Shown here piece by piece: positions 36,669 to 45,154 of a DNA stretch of 64,000 bases. The position numbers and the translations under genes were made by a program. The notes below the pieces were generated by a model. The model was not told where the DNA came from. It was given only the letters and a program-made list of their open reading frames with translations, and did not search any database. Origin of the DNA: an uncultured Lachnospiraceae bacterium (GTDB taxonomy: Bacteria; Bacillota; Clostridia; Lachnospirales; Lachnospiraceae); assembly GCA_949743325.1 (NCBI GenBank), contig CATJTQ010000121.1:88159-152158 (forward strand), in the 5' to 3' direction. How positions within the stretch are numbered: the first letter of the stretch is position 1; every line of letters begins with the position of its first letter.

Positions 36669-37694
36669 TTACACATTTGATACATCTTTCTCCTTTAAAG
36701 CTTTTCTATACCATTCTCTTTCTTTTTCAGGTATATCTAATATATCCATTGACTTTTCTTCAGACAAGTCCAATTTATTAATCAAGCTTTTAATATCTTG
36801 AAGTTTTGCCTTATCCCATGCTTCGTCCCACGCTTCATCCCACGCTTCGTCCCACGCTTCATCCCACGCTTCATCCCACGCACGCCCAAACAAACCACTA
36901 CCCAAATTACACATATCTGCCACCTCTTTTTCTAATTCTTCTGTCATAACTATATTAAATTCATCCTGTAATATCTTTCTCTTTGTATTTGCATCATTTC
37001 TAGTCGCCAATAATACATCTAACATTTTTAATAATCCACTATAATCTTCTTTATCAGAACCGCCCAAGCAAATCATTACAACTGTCATTAAATCATAATT
37101 TTCTTTATTTTCTTCAATATTCCCTATCAATGATGTTTCTTGAATTGAGTAAAGCATTATTGAATTTCTTCGATATTTTGGTGGATCCGTACAAATCCAT
37201 ATTGAATACACTTTCTTAATATTTTCATAATGTCCAGCTTTAAAATCTGTTCCATACTGTGCAGAAATAAGTCTGCTCCCATAATATATTCCGCGTTTTA
37301 ATAATGGATATCCCGGGTAATAATTATGTTGAGCTTCTATATTGATAATCAAACTTATTAAATCTCCTGTAACAGGAGCAACAGCGCAAAATCGTATATC
37401 ATACGAAACTGTACCCTCTGAAATTGTAACATCTTCTGAATTTAATCCTTTTATAAATTCACCCGATTCATCCTGATGTACAACAACATTTGAAATTTCC
37501 GGATTTCCTTCAATATATTTTTTTTCAATATCATTTACAGTACATTCACTAAACTCCTCAACACAAGTTTTCAAAATACGCGCAAGTATCTGTTTATTTG
37601 CCAATAAACGCTTACAAGCCTCATCATAATCTGAATTTATACCTGCTGTCGCAATTCTCTTTGCTAAAGTATTGTCAAAATCCATGTTTTTCAT
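36669..37694 (-). CDS. Rpn family PD-(D/E)XK nuclease/putative transposase
   Basis: A 341-residue cytoplasmic protein of the Rpn/PDDEXK transposase-like family. The nuclease core is visible as YDIRFCAV (Asp) and LIINIEAQHNYYPGYPL (E-x-Q with a basic context), followed by GRLISAQ-like and IWICTDPP segments. Near residue 272 it carries six tandem WDEA/WDKA tetrapeptides encoded by 12-bp repeats. It has its own consensus promoter and terminator, and the whole unit lies between two copies of a 52-bp direct repeat. Family members promote RecA-independent recombination; this copy looks intact. RBS GGGGGG lies 4 bases before ATG. Confidence 0.82.
   Translation of the reverse strand: MKNMDFDNTLAKRIATAGINSDYDEACKRLLANKQILARILKTCVEEFSECTVNDIEKKYIEGNPEISNVVVHQDESGEFIKGLNSEDVTISEGTVSYDIRFCAVAPVTGDLISLIINIEAQHNYYPGYPLLKRGIYYGSRLISAQYGTDFKAGHYENIKKVYSIWICTDPPKYRRNSIMLYSIQETSLIGNIEENKENYDLMTVVMICLGGSDKEDYSGLLKMLDVLLATRNDANTKRKILQDEFNIVMTEELEKEVADMCNLGSGLFGRAWDEAWDEAWDEAWDEAWDEAWDKAKLQDIKSLINKLDLSEEKSMDILDIPEKEREWYRKALKEKDVSNV
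36808..36879 (-). repeat. Six 12-bp tandem repeats within the Rpn gene
   Basis: Six units of GCTTCRTCCCAC (the first is GCCTTATCCCAT) encode consecutive Trp-Asp-Glu/Lys-Ala steps. Alternating CGT/CAT positions show that the copies have begun to diverge. Unit length is a multiple of three, so copy number can change without breaking the frame. Confidence 0.85.
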
Positions 37695-37715
37695 TTGTCC
37701 CCCCTATATATAATT

Positions 37716-37744
37716 ATTATAACGATTATATATTAAAAATGCAA
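37716..37744 (-). promoter_or_regulatory. Sigma-A promoter of the Rpn gene
   Basis: On the minus strand: TTGCAT, 17 bases, TATAAT, ending 21 bases before the start codon. It makes the Rpn gene an independent transcription unit. Confidence 0.65.
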
Positions 37745-37799
37745 TAACTTATATTACATACAAACATACCTCAATTCAGTCAAATTACTATTAAATTAT

Positions 37800-37851
37800 A
37801 TAAAAACACCCCGCCTGATTCAATACTGTTAAAATATTGAACCCAGCAGGG
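37800..37851 (-). terminator. Terminator of the NlpC/P60 gene; copy 2 of the 52-bp direct repeat
   Basis: The same hairpin as 36590-36641 in the same orientation, offset by exactly 1210 bases. It lies 38 bases past the hydrolase stop codon and is followed on the minus strand by a T-run. Confidence 0.8.
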
Positions 37852-37889
37852 ATAAATTTAAAAATATATTAAATCGTTATAATTGGTTA

Positions 37890-39233
37890 TTAATCAACAT
37901 AACTAACTGCCTTACAAGGTGTTCTATAGTTATAACTTGATATTTTGATACCTGTTCTCTCTGTACTTGCATGAACAACCTGACCATTACCAATGTACAA
38001 CGCTACATGATTGATTGAACCGCCCTTTGAATAAAAGAGTAAATCTCCTGGCTGTATTTCATCTAATGAAACCTGTCTTCCTGAAGCTGCCTGCTCTCTT
38101 GATGAACGTGGAATACCATAACCGCAATCTCTAAATACAGACTGTACAAAACCTGAACAATCAGCGCCTTTAGTAAGGCTTGTACCTCCCGCTACATACG
38201 GATTACCGACAAACTGTAAAGCATAACTTACAATTGACTGTCTTGAACCTGACGCAGGAGCTGAATAAGAAGTTGACTTCTCTTCGTTATTTTTTTCGTT
38301 TGAAGCAGTATTGTCTGAAGCTGCTTTATTTGCTTCCTCTGCTTTAGCCTTAGCAGCTTTTTCTGCCTCTTTTGCTTTTGCAGCCTTAGCGGCTTTCTCT
38401 GCCTTCTCTGCTTCATCTGCTTCTCTGGCTGCTTTCTTTGCTGCCTCATCAGCCTTTCTTGCGGCTTCTTCTGCTGCTTTTCTCTCCTCTTCAGCTTTCT
38501 TCAGTCGCGCCTTCTCTTCTTCAATTGATTCAGCTTGTTTAAACTCTGTACGAACTGTAATATATTCATTTGAAACATATCCTACAACATCAGTATCTAC
38601 AGAAATTTTAGTCCAGCCATCCTCTGTTGCTCCAAGAACATTTAACTCTTCATCTTCCTGAATTAAAGTTACAACAGAACTATCTGTACCTGCATTTTCA
38701 CGAACCTTTAAAGTTTCTGTCTGAACAGTTGCAATTTTATTTCCTACCTGTTCAGCTAAAGTCGCAGCTTCATCTCCAGTTACAACAAATTCTTTCTTAA
38801 CAAAACCAGTAACTGAACCAGATTTAATCTGATACCAGTCACCCTCTTCACCGACAACTGTCGCCGCTGAATTGTTATACAGCTTACCAAGTATCTCGCC
38901 TTCTTCATTTGAAGCACTGCGGACATTAACATAATCATTAACCTGAGCAATCGCTATATTCTCATATTCAGATGCGACATTCGAAACTTGATTGTCAATC
39001 AGCTCAGCGTCAGCACTTGCATCAGGATTAGCTGTATAATATTTATCAAGAGTAGTAAAAACGCCAGCACTTGGAAGCTCTGTGCTTGATGTACATGAAA
39101 TATATGAATCTAAACTTGCTGATGCACCTGCCTGCGGCAAAAAAGAATTAGCAGCATATGCACTTAGACCTGCACCAGTAAATACTAATGCACTTGTTGC
39201 TACACAAATTGAAGTCTTAAAACTCTTCTTCAT
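37890..39233 (-). CDS. Secreted SH3b-NlpC/P60 peptidoglycan endopeptidase
   Basis: A 447-residue exported wall hydrolase. It has a signal peptide (ICVATSALVFTGAGLSAYAA), then two bacterial SH3 domains at about 95-150 and 165-225 (YVNVRSASNEEGEILGKLY and TLKVRENAGTDSSVVTLI). An Ala/Lys/Glu coiled stretch follows at about 235-305, and an NlpC/P60 domain at about 325-447. The catalytic Cys is 359 in GADCSGF and the His is 409 in NHVALYIG, with a third polar residue in VVHAST. It cuts peptide links in the wall and so takes part in growth or division. The gene has a perfect sigma-A promoter and WalR-like boxes, fitting control by the wall-stress WalKR system, which is not in this window. Confidence 0.92.
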   Translation of the reverse strand: MKKSFKTSICVATSALVFTGAGLSAYAANSFLPQAGASASLDSYISCTSSTELPSAGVFTTLDKYYTANPDASADAELIDNQVSNVASEYENIAIAQVNDYVNVRSASNEEGEILGKLYNNSAATVVGEEGDWYQIKSGSVTGFVKKEFVVTGDEAATLAEQVGNKIATVQTETLKVRENAGTDSSVVTLIQEDEELNVLGATEDGWTKISVDTDVVGYVSNEYITVRTEFKQAESIEEEKARLKKAEEERKAAEEAARKADEAAKKAAREADEAEKAEKAAKAAKAKEAEKAAKAKAEEANKAASDNTASNEKNNEEKSTSYSAPASGSRQSIVSYALQFVGNPYVAGGTSLTKGADCSGFVQSVFRDCGYGIPRSSREQAASGRQVSLDEIQPGDLLFYSKGGSINHVALYIGNGQVVHASTERTGIKISSYNYRTPCKAVSYVD

Positions 39234-39394
39234 GATTATCCTCCAAACTTAATTTATCACCTGTATTTAAAGTCAAAGCTCATCCCATAAACAAACATCT
39301 TGTATATTAACAAGTACACATTTCAATGTCAGTATTTACTATATAATTTTACTGGAACTTAATAACTTTGCTTAAGGGAATAAAAACTATTCTT

Positions 39395-39411
39395 TGTTAC
39401 AATTTTGTTAC
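39395..39411 (+). promoter_or_regulatory. Candidate WalR box 1
   Basis: TGTTAC, 5 bases, TGTTAC fits the WalR consensus TGTWAH-N5-TGTWAH. It sits just downstream of the expected transcription start of the hydrolase gene and points away from it, a position that suggests repression. Confidence 0.42.
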
Positions 39412-39424
39412 ACAACGTAAATAC

Positions 39425-39453
39425 ATTATATCAAAGCAAGATTTTTTTGTCAA
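39425..39453 (-). promoter_or_regulatory. Consensus sigma-A promoter of the NlpC/P60 gene
   Basis: Minus strand: TTGACA, 17 bases, TATAAT, an exact consensus match. It gives a leader of about 185 bases before the start codon, which is long for a gene without a recognised riboswitch. Confidence 0.75.
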
Positions 39454-39520
39454 CGCCATATTACAAATATTTTTAACATTATTATTAATCGTATGCTTTT
39501 ACAAATAAGCTTGCTTGTAT

Positions 39521-39537
39521 TGTTACAATTTTGTAAC
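39521..39537 (+). promoter_or_regulatory. Candidate WalR box 2 in front of the reductase gene
   Basis: TGTTAC, 5 bases, TGTAAC fits the WalR consensus and is also the core of an 18-base palindrome (TGTTACAA/TTGTAACA). It lies 16 bases upstream of the reductase -35 box and about 100 bases upstream of the hydrolase start site, so it could serve either gene. Confidence 0.42.
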
Positions 39538-39553
39538 ATATTATTCAACATTT

Positions 39554-39582
39554 TTGACATTTTTACTATTATATAGTAAAAT
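39554..39582 (+). promoter_or_regulatory. Sigma-A promoter of the FabG-like gene with overlapping palindrome
   Basis: TTGACA, 17 bases, TAAAAT. The spacer and -10 are covered by a dyad with arms TTTTACTAT (39561-39569) and ATAGTAAAA (39573-39581), a likely operator position for a repressor. Confidence 0.55.
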
Positions 39583-39619
39583 ATTTTATGAAATTTATAT
39601 AAATCAGGGAGAATATAAA

Positions 39620-40357
39620 ATGAAATTAAAACCATTAGTTCTAATTACTGGTGCTTCCAGAGGAATAGGAAAAGCGACAGCAATAAAATTTGCCCAGGAA
39701 GGTTATCCAACAATTATTAACAGCTGTTCATCTAAACTTGAACTTGATAATTTAAAGGATTATATTAATAATACATTTAATGCAAAATGTATCAGCATAA
39801 CAGGTGATGTTTCTGATTACCAATTTGTTGAAAAAATGTTTTCTTATGCAAAAATAAATATTGGAGATGTTGATATTCTTGTTAATAACGCAGGCATATC
39901 ACATATAGGATTATTAAGCGAAATGACATATGATGAATGGCATAAAATAATTGAAACCAATCTATCTTCATGTTTCTATTGCTGCAAAAACGCAATTCCT
40001 TCTATGGTAAAAAAACAATCAGGCAAAATAATAAATATTTCTTCTGTATGGGGGTTACATGGAGCCTCATGTGAAGCCGCATACTCTGCAAGCAAAGGAG
40101 GAATTAACTCATTGACAAAATCTCTAGGAAAAGAGCTTGCTCCAAGCAATATCCAAGTAAATGCAATTGCATGTGGATTTATAGACACTGATATGAACAA
40201 ATGTTTTTCTGAAGAAGAGCGGAACACCTTAGCTGATGAAATACCGGCAGGTAGATTTGCAGATCCAAAAGAAGTTGCAGAACTTGTATTCACAATCGCA
40301 ACAGGGAACAATTATTTAAATGCACAAGTTATAACATTAGACGGCGGATGGACTTAA
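39620..40357 (+). CDS. FabG-like short-chain dehydrogenase/reductase
   Basis: A 245-residue NAD(P)-dependent reductase of classical SDR type. It has the cofactor motif TGASRGIG, the structural NNAG, catalytic Ser in INISSVWG, Tyr 155 and Lys 159 (YSASK), and the C-terminal LDGGWT seen in FabG proteins. It may reduce 3-oxoacyl-ACP, but the gene is alone, about 22 kb from the fab genes at the window end, so another keto substrate is possible. The start at 39620 is chosen because AGGGAGA lies 7 bases upstream and the MKLKPLVLITG start is typical; a longer frame from 39515 begins upstream of the promoter. Confidence 0.82.
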   Translation: MKLKPLVLITGASRGIGKATAIKFAQEGYPTIINSCSSKLELDNLKDYINNTFNAKCISITGDVSDYQFVEKMFSYAKINIGDVDILVNNAGISHIGLLSEMTYDEWHKIIETNLSSCFYCCKNAIPSMVKKQSGKIINISSVWGLHGASCEAAYSASKGGINSLTKSLGKELAPSNIQVNAIACGFIDTDMNKCFSEEERNTLADEIPAGRFADPKEVAELVFTIATGNNYLNAQVITLDGGWT

Positions 40358-40376
40358 AATTGATTAATTATAAACA

Positions 40377-40443
40377 GCTGCCGCATTATGTTTAACAAAT
40401 AATCAAATATTGTTAAATAAATGCGGCAGCCTATATATTTTTT
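40377..40443. terminator. Bidirectional terminator between reductase and flavodiiron genes
   Basis: Arms 40377-40398 and 40410-40430 (GCTGCCGCATT.. against ..AATGCGGCAGC) form a long stem with an A+T loop. T-rich sequence follows on the plus strand and runs into the convergent gene's end. Confidence 0.8.
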
Positions 40444-41593
40444 AAATCAATTTATCTGCCAAAGACTCTATTTGATTTTTCTGAGCTGCTTTCATAACAG
40501 ATTTTATAGAAATAATTTCTTCATCCACTATAACTTCTTTCATCTCTGATAATATTGAACTCATTTTCTTGGCTGCCATAGGCGCCCATGATCCATTCTC
40601 TATTAAGTATACATTTCTCTTCTGATAATTTTTGCTCTTTAAATGAGAAAGAAAATCTTCCATTACCGGAAACAATCCTCCGTCATATGTAGCAGATGCA
40701 AGAACCATCTTATCATATCTGAACGCACCTTCAACAGCCTCCGCCATATCTCCTCTTGAAAGATCAATTACTTCCATATGTTCAATACCCTTCTGCTCTA
40801 ATATTTCCGCTAATTTAAGAGCAGCTTCCTTTGTATTTCCATGAATAGAAGCATAGGCAATCAATACACCTTTATCCTCAGGAACATAACTGCTCCAAGT
40901 GTTATATTTATCTATATAATACTCCAGGTTTTCTGAAAGTACTGGTCCATGAAGAGGACATATAATCTGTATATCAAGAGCTGCTGCCTTTTTCAAAAGA
41001 GCCTGCACCTGCGCTCCATATTTCCCTACAATATTAAAATAGTATCTTCTTGCCTCACAAGCCCAGTCTTCATCTGAATCGGGAACACCAAATTTACCGA
41101 AGCCGTCAGCTGAAAACAATACTTTGTCAGTACTGTCATATGTAACCATTACTTCAGGCCAATGCACCATAGGAGCCATATAAAATGAAAGCGTATGCGA
41201 ACCTATCGACAATGTGTCTCCCTCTTTGACAACAACAGTTTTTCCTTCAATATCCATTTCAAAGAATTGAGGAAACATCTGAAACGTTTTAGCATTTCCT
41301 ACAAGCTTCATATTAGGGTATTTCTCAGTTAAAACTTTAATGCTTGCCGCATGATCCGGCTCTAAATGCGAAATTACAAGGTATGTAGGCTCACATCCAT
41401 CTAAAACTTTATCAATATTTGCTGTCCATGCCTTAGTTGCTCTTGCATCGACAGTGTCCATAATAGTAATTTCTTTATCAAAAATAACATATGAATTATA
41501 TGAAATTCCTTCTGGAACAACATACTGGCTTTCAAATAAATCAATAGTCTTATCATCTACTCCCACATATTTAATATCATTTGTAATATACAT
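40442..41593 (-). CDS. A-type flavoprotein / flavodiiron protein (FprA family)
   Basis: A 383-residue cytoplasmic enzyme: a metallo-beta-lactamase-like diiron domain (about 1-245) followed by a flavodoxin domain (about 250-383). The diiron ligand motif HLEPDH is at 76-81, with further ligands in MVHWPE, SADGFG and LHGPVL; the FMN loop reads YASIHGNTKEAA. These enzymes reduce O2 to water and/or NO to N2O, protecting anaerobes. The start MYITNDIKYVG at 41593 is chosen over an in-frame ATG 45 bases upstream because GGAGGAG directly precedes it. It has its own promoter. Confidence 0.93.
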   Translation of the reverse strand: MYITNDIKYVGVDDKTIDLFESQYVVPEGISYNSYVIFDKEITIMDTVDARATKAWTANIDKVLDGCEPTYLVISHLEPDHAASIKVLTEKYPNMKLVGNAKTFQMFPQFFEMDIEGKTVVVKEGDTLSIGSHTLSFYMAPMVHWPEVMVTYDSTDKVLFSADGFGKFGVPDSDEDWACEARRYYFNIVGKYGAQVQALLKKAAALDIQIICPLHGPVLSENLEYYIDKYNTWSSYVPEDKGVLIAYASIHGNTKEAALKLAEILEQKGIEHMEVIDLSRGDMAEAVEGAFRYDKMVLASATYDGGLFPVMEDFLSHLKSKNYQKRNVYLIENGSWAPMAAKKMSSILSEMKEVIVDEEIISIKSVMKAAQKNQIESLADKLI

Positions 41594-41676
41594 AAACTCT
41601 CCTCCTATATTTAGTATTATAAAAAGCCGTCTTATCACTTAATCGTAAAGTTTTAAAATATTATTCAGCTTTTTAT

Positions 41677-41705
41677 ATAATACTTTTTTTCACTATAATT
41701 GTCAA
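41677..41705 (-). promoter_or_regulatory. Sigma-A promoter of the flavodiiron gene
   Basis: Minus strand: TTGACA, 17 bases, TATTAT, about 85 bases before the start codon. Confidence 0.65.
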
Positions 41706-41735
41706 CAACAGAGACGCTGATACGGAGAGTAATTA

Positions 41736-42908
41736 TTATTTTACAACACAGCTTTTCTTGAATTTTGCAGTTACTATACCTGCTACTATAAATGCAGCTG
41801 AAAATAACATCTCAATAAAAAAACATAAAGTTATTTCATTTAAATTATTTCCTGGGACAAATTTATCTATCTTCTCACATCCATATGCATACCAATACGA
41901 CGGCAGCCAATGCGCTGCTTTTATTATACTGTCGCCAAGAAATTGCATCTGTACAAAAATACCCGATAAAAATGACATTCCCAAACCTAAAATATTTGCA
42001 ACCATTGTCAGAACATTATCCTTACTTACAAGCTGTGATATAAAATAAGCCAGAGAAAGCGCCACAATCATCATACAGCACATGTTAATTATAAATAATC
42101 CGCCATTTACCGAAAGCAAATCATTTCCACACAATATATATGAAAAAATAATATACATTACAATTATAATTGAGCCTGTAGCTAATATCCCCCAAAATAT
42201 TTCCTTATTAAATGAGAAAAACTTATATGAAGAACAATTTATTCGATTCCTTATCTCTTTATCATTTAATTTCCCTACAATATTACCTATCACAATTATC
42301 ATCATCACGACAAAAGCATATGCAAGATATAAGAAAAAATAATATAAATCTGAATAATCCTTTACATTTCCTTTATCTAATAGTTTTGTTGAAGCCGTAA
42401 CTTTTTGTGTTTTTTCTGTTAATTTAACCGCCTCTTCTATTGAACAGCCAGACTGTATATAAGCTGACAATATTCTCATATAATTGTCTATTTTTCCGGT
42501 TATTAATGAAGAAGTCATTGTACCTGGAATTAAATTTACAATAATAAAATCATTAATTTCATTATTATTATCAGTTGAATCTAATACTGCCTCTTCGAAT
42601 CCTTTTTCTATCTTAATTACACAATCCACATTTCTGTTAAATAACTCATCCTGAATTGTTTCTTTATTATCTTTAATTTTAATAATCTTATTGTCATTAG
42701 AAATATAATTGATAAAAGTATTGCTTAATTCAGATTTATCATTATCGAATACTGCCAGTTTACATGAAACGTTATCATAATTTAATACACCATCACCGTT
42801 AACAGTTTTCATCACCAAAAATGACAGCAGCAAAAATACCATTGTATACAATATAATAATTCCCTTATTTCTCTCCAATAGTTTCATAAATAATTTAAAC
42901 ACTTGCAT
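41736..42908 (-). CDS. ABC-2 type permease (LnrN-like half)
   Basis: A 390-residue membrane protein. One N-terminal helix (about 15-33) is followed by an extracytoplasmic domain of about 140 residues, then five or six helices from about 195 to 380, the ABC-2 exporter layout. It overlaps the preceding permease gene by 14 bases, so the two are translationally coupled and probably form one channel with the ATPase encoded upstream. Substrate is probably a membrane-active antibiotic or lipid-like compound, by analogy with LnrLMN-type systems; this is inference. Confidence 0.8.
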   Translation of the reverse strand: MQVFKLFMKLLERNKGIIILYTMVFLLLSFLVMKTVNGDGVLNYDNVSCKLAVFDNDKSELSNTFINYISNDNKIIKIKDNKETIQDELFNRNVDCVIKIEKGFEEAVLDSTDNNNEINDFIIVNLIPGTMTSSLITGKIDNYMRILSAYIQSGCSIEEAVKLTEKTQKVTASTKLLDKGNVKDYSDLYYFFLYLAYAFVVMMIIVIGNIVGKLNDKEIRNRINCSSYKFFSFNKEIFWGILATGSIIIVMYIIFSYILCGNDLLSVNGGLFIINMCCMMIVALSLAYFISQLVSKDNVLTMVANILGLGMSFLSGIFVQMQFLGDSIIKAAHWLPSYWYAYGCEKIDKFVPGNNLNEITLCFFIEMLFSAAFIVAGIVTAKFKKSCVVK

Positions 42909-44025
42909 AACGAGTCCTCCTTACAAGCAAAAAACTGCAAAACAACAGCAGAAAAATTATTATTCCAAGAAGAGTCATATTTCTAAAAAATCTATCATAA
43001 TTATCATAAACATTTAGTGCATAAAATGAATCTACAATCAATGCGGCAGGATTTATTCTGTTTATTATAGGTATATAATGCTCTATTGCATTTCTTACAC
43101 CATTTGCAACTAAATCTGCCATTATACTTAAACACATTGATATCGCACATGTTATTCCTATTTTTGTGTCTGTAGTTTTGTTTTTTACACATCCAACTAT
43201 CATTCCCATTGAAATTCCTATTCCGCTGCCCATTAAAAGTACAAGCATCATTGCCGCATATTTTGTTCCAAAATCAACTCCCAGTACAAATTTCATGTAC
43301 AGAAATGCTATAACTTCAAATACAAACTGCACTATAAGCGATGTAAAAAAATCTGAAATAATTAAATAGATTTTGGAATTAGGCGCCATATTCCTCCTTA
43401 TTCCAAGAGACGTTGTGTCAGCCTGCATTTTTGAAGCTCTATCAACTCCTGAAAAGCCTGCAAACAGACAGCTCATTGCAAAGATTGCATAAAAATATGT
43501 TACAAGATTATCAAAACTACCGTCGCTTGTTTTCTCTTTTGTCAAATAACTTTTATCTGTCATTAAACTCTTAATTACATTCTCAATATTTTGAGGATTA
43601 TTTTTCATTGTACTTTGTATTACAGTACTATATTGCTCATATGAAGTAAGAATCATATCTAAAATAGTCTCATCCATACCATTCTCATTTACAGTAAGAT
43701 TTATATTTTTATCTACTACAAAAATACCCTTTATCTCACCTTCCCGCAGCAGTTTTTCTGCTTTATCCATGTTATCTGCTTCTATAATATTAAGCATGGC
43801 GTCTTCTTCTGACAAAGCCTGTACTGTACTGTCAAAGGCATTATTTTCTGATAAATGTATAATTGAAACTGGAATAGCATGTGCTTTTTCTGTCCGTTCA
43901 TATATATTACCAAATGCCATATGCATAAATGTTGCTAAAGCAATAGGAAAAACCAGTGTCCAAAACAGTACTTCCTTTACTCTGAAAATTGCTTTAAAAC
44001 TGTATTTAAAATAATGACCAAACAT
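42895..44025 (-). CDS. ABC-2 type permease (LnrM-like half)
   Basis: A 376-residue membrane protein of ABC-2 type. It has a first helix at about 18-36, an external domain, then a helical block from about 170 (YFYAIFAMSCLFAGFSGVDR, the typical reentrant start) to the C-terminal helix at about 350-370. It follows the ATPase gene after 10 bases and overlaps the second permease gene. Size and order match two-permease exporters such as linearmycin-resistance transporters. Confidence 0.8.
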   Translation of the reverse strand: MFGHYFKYSFKAIFRVKEVLFWTLVFPIALATFMHMAFGNIYERTEKAHAIPVSIIHLSENNAFDSTVQALSEEDAMLNIIEADNMDKAEKLLREGEIKGIFVVDKNINLTVNENGMDETILDMILTSYEQYSTVIQSTMKNNPQNIENVIKSLMTDKSYLTKEKTSDGSFDNLVTYFYAIFAMSCLFAGFSGVDRASKMQADTTSLGIRRNMAPNSKIYLIISDFFTSLIVQFVFEVIAFLYMKFVLGVDFGTKYAAMMLVLLMGSGIGISMGMIVGCVKNKTTDTKIGITCAISMCLSIMADLVANGVRNAIEHYIPIINRINPAALIVDSFYALNVYDNYDRFFRNMTLLGIIIFLLLFCSFLLVRRTRYASV

Positions 44026-44035
44026 AGATAACCTC

Positions 44036-44974
44036 CTAATCTCTCAATGCTGTACCAGTAATTTCAAGAAATACATCATTTAGAGTTGGCATCTCAGTAT
44101 ATACCCTTCCAAATGAAAGCTGTCTGCTCTGCAAATAATCCAAAACTCTCACAAGATTATGTTTTCCACCTTCATATGAAACCTTTAACATATTTTTTTC
44201 ATATAAAACATTCATCACATGAGAAAATTGTCTAATTTTATCAATATCAATACTTTCAATACCAACAACCTCAATTGTAATATTTTCAGTATTTCTAATC
44301 ATTTTCTTTAACTCTTCTTTTGTTCCTATAGCAACATTTTTTCCTCTGTCCATAATCGCAATTCTGCTGCACAGCTGTTCTACCTCTTCCATATAGTGAG
44401 AAGTATAAATAATCGTTGCTCCATCTCTGTTTAACTGCTCTATTCCCTCAAGAATTCTGTTCCTGCTCTGAGGATCTACCGCCACTGTCGGTTCATCAAA
44501 AAATATCAACTTAGGCTTATGGGCAATACCGCAGGCAATATTTAATCTTCTCAGAAGACCGCCTGACAGTTTCTTAGGAACAAACTTTACATACTCATTT
44601 AATCCAGTAAATTCAATTGCCTCATCGACACACTGTTTTCTATATGTTTTATCTTTAATATACAATCCACAAAAATAATCAATATTCTCATACACTGTAA
44701 AAGTATCAAAAACTGCAACATTCTGCATAACAACACCAATCTTATTTTTTATGTGATAACTGTTTGGCTTCATTTCCTCACCAAATACTTTTATAGTACC
44801 CTTATCATATTGAAGCAATGATAAAATACAATTTATTGTTGTAGTTTTTCCTGAGCCATTAGGACCTAACAGACCAAATATTTCTCCCTCATTTATTGTC
44901 AGATTAAAATGATCTAACGCCACCAGCTCCTTATATCTTTTTACAAGATTTTCAACATTTACTACTACTGACAT
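44036..44974 (-). CDS. ABC transporter ATP-binding protein (LnrL-like)
   Basis: About 312 residues. Walker A GPNGSGKTT, signature LSGGLLRRL (Leu-Leu in place of the usual Gln-Arg-Gln stretch), Walker B LIFFDEPTVAVD and switch His in YTSHYMEE. The C-terminal 80 residues form the extension typical of drug and antibiotic exporters. Start: the first ATG (44980) is only 3 bases from AGGAG, while the second (44974) is 9 bases away and is preferred. It is divergent from the histidine kinase gene across a 180-base control region, which suggests that the two-component pair controls this transporter. Confidence 0.85.
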   Translation of the reverse strand: MSVVVNVENLVKRYKELVALDHFNLTINEGEIFGLLGPNGSGKTTTINCILSLLQYDKGTIKVFGEEMKPNSYHIKNKIGVVMQNVAVFDTFTVYENIDYFCGLYIKDKTYRKQCVDEAIEFTGLNEYVKFVPKKLSGGLLRRLNIACGIAHKPKLIFFDEPTVAVDPQSRNRILEGIEQLNRDGATIIYTSHYMEEVEQLCSRIAIMDRGKNVAIGTKEELKKMIRNTENITIEVVGIESIDIDKIRQFSHVMNVLYEKNMLKVSYEGGKHNLVRVLDYLQSRQLSFGRVYTEMPTLNDVFLEITGTALRD

Positions 44975-45080
44975 AAACATCCTCTCCTTTCAAAATAAAT
45001 AATAACTAAATAATGAACCAACTTATAGTGTTAAAAATCATAAAAAATAAATTACATTTGTCATATGTTTTCTGCCTTAC

Positions 45081-45109
45081 TTGAAAAAATATACTTCATC
45101 TATTATACT
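45081..45109 (+). promoter_or_regulatory. Sigma-A promoter of the DesK-type kinase operon
   Basis: TTGAAA, 17 bases, TATACT, 45 bases before the start codon. It lies in the divergent gap shared with the ABC exporter operon. Confidence 0.6.
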
Positions 45110-45154
45110 TAAAAAAACTCCAAAAAACAAAATATCTTATAAGGGTAAAATATA

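Noticed and set aside
36808..36879. Short repeat array as CRISPR
   Set aside because: Units are contiguous 12-mers without spacers and encode a regular peptide; no cas genes.
38230..38540. Ala/Lys/Glu-rich stretch of the wall hydrolase as a repeat element
   Set aside because: Low-complexity coding sequence for a helical linker; codon pattern is irregular and no unit repeats exactly.
39515..39619. Upstream extension of the FabG-like gene
   Set aside because: It begins before the promoter, lacks a ribosome site and adds a non-conserved hydrophobic head.
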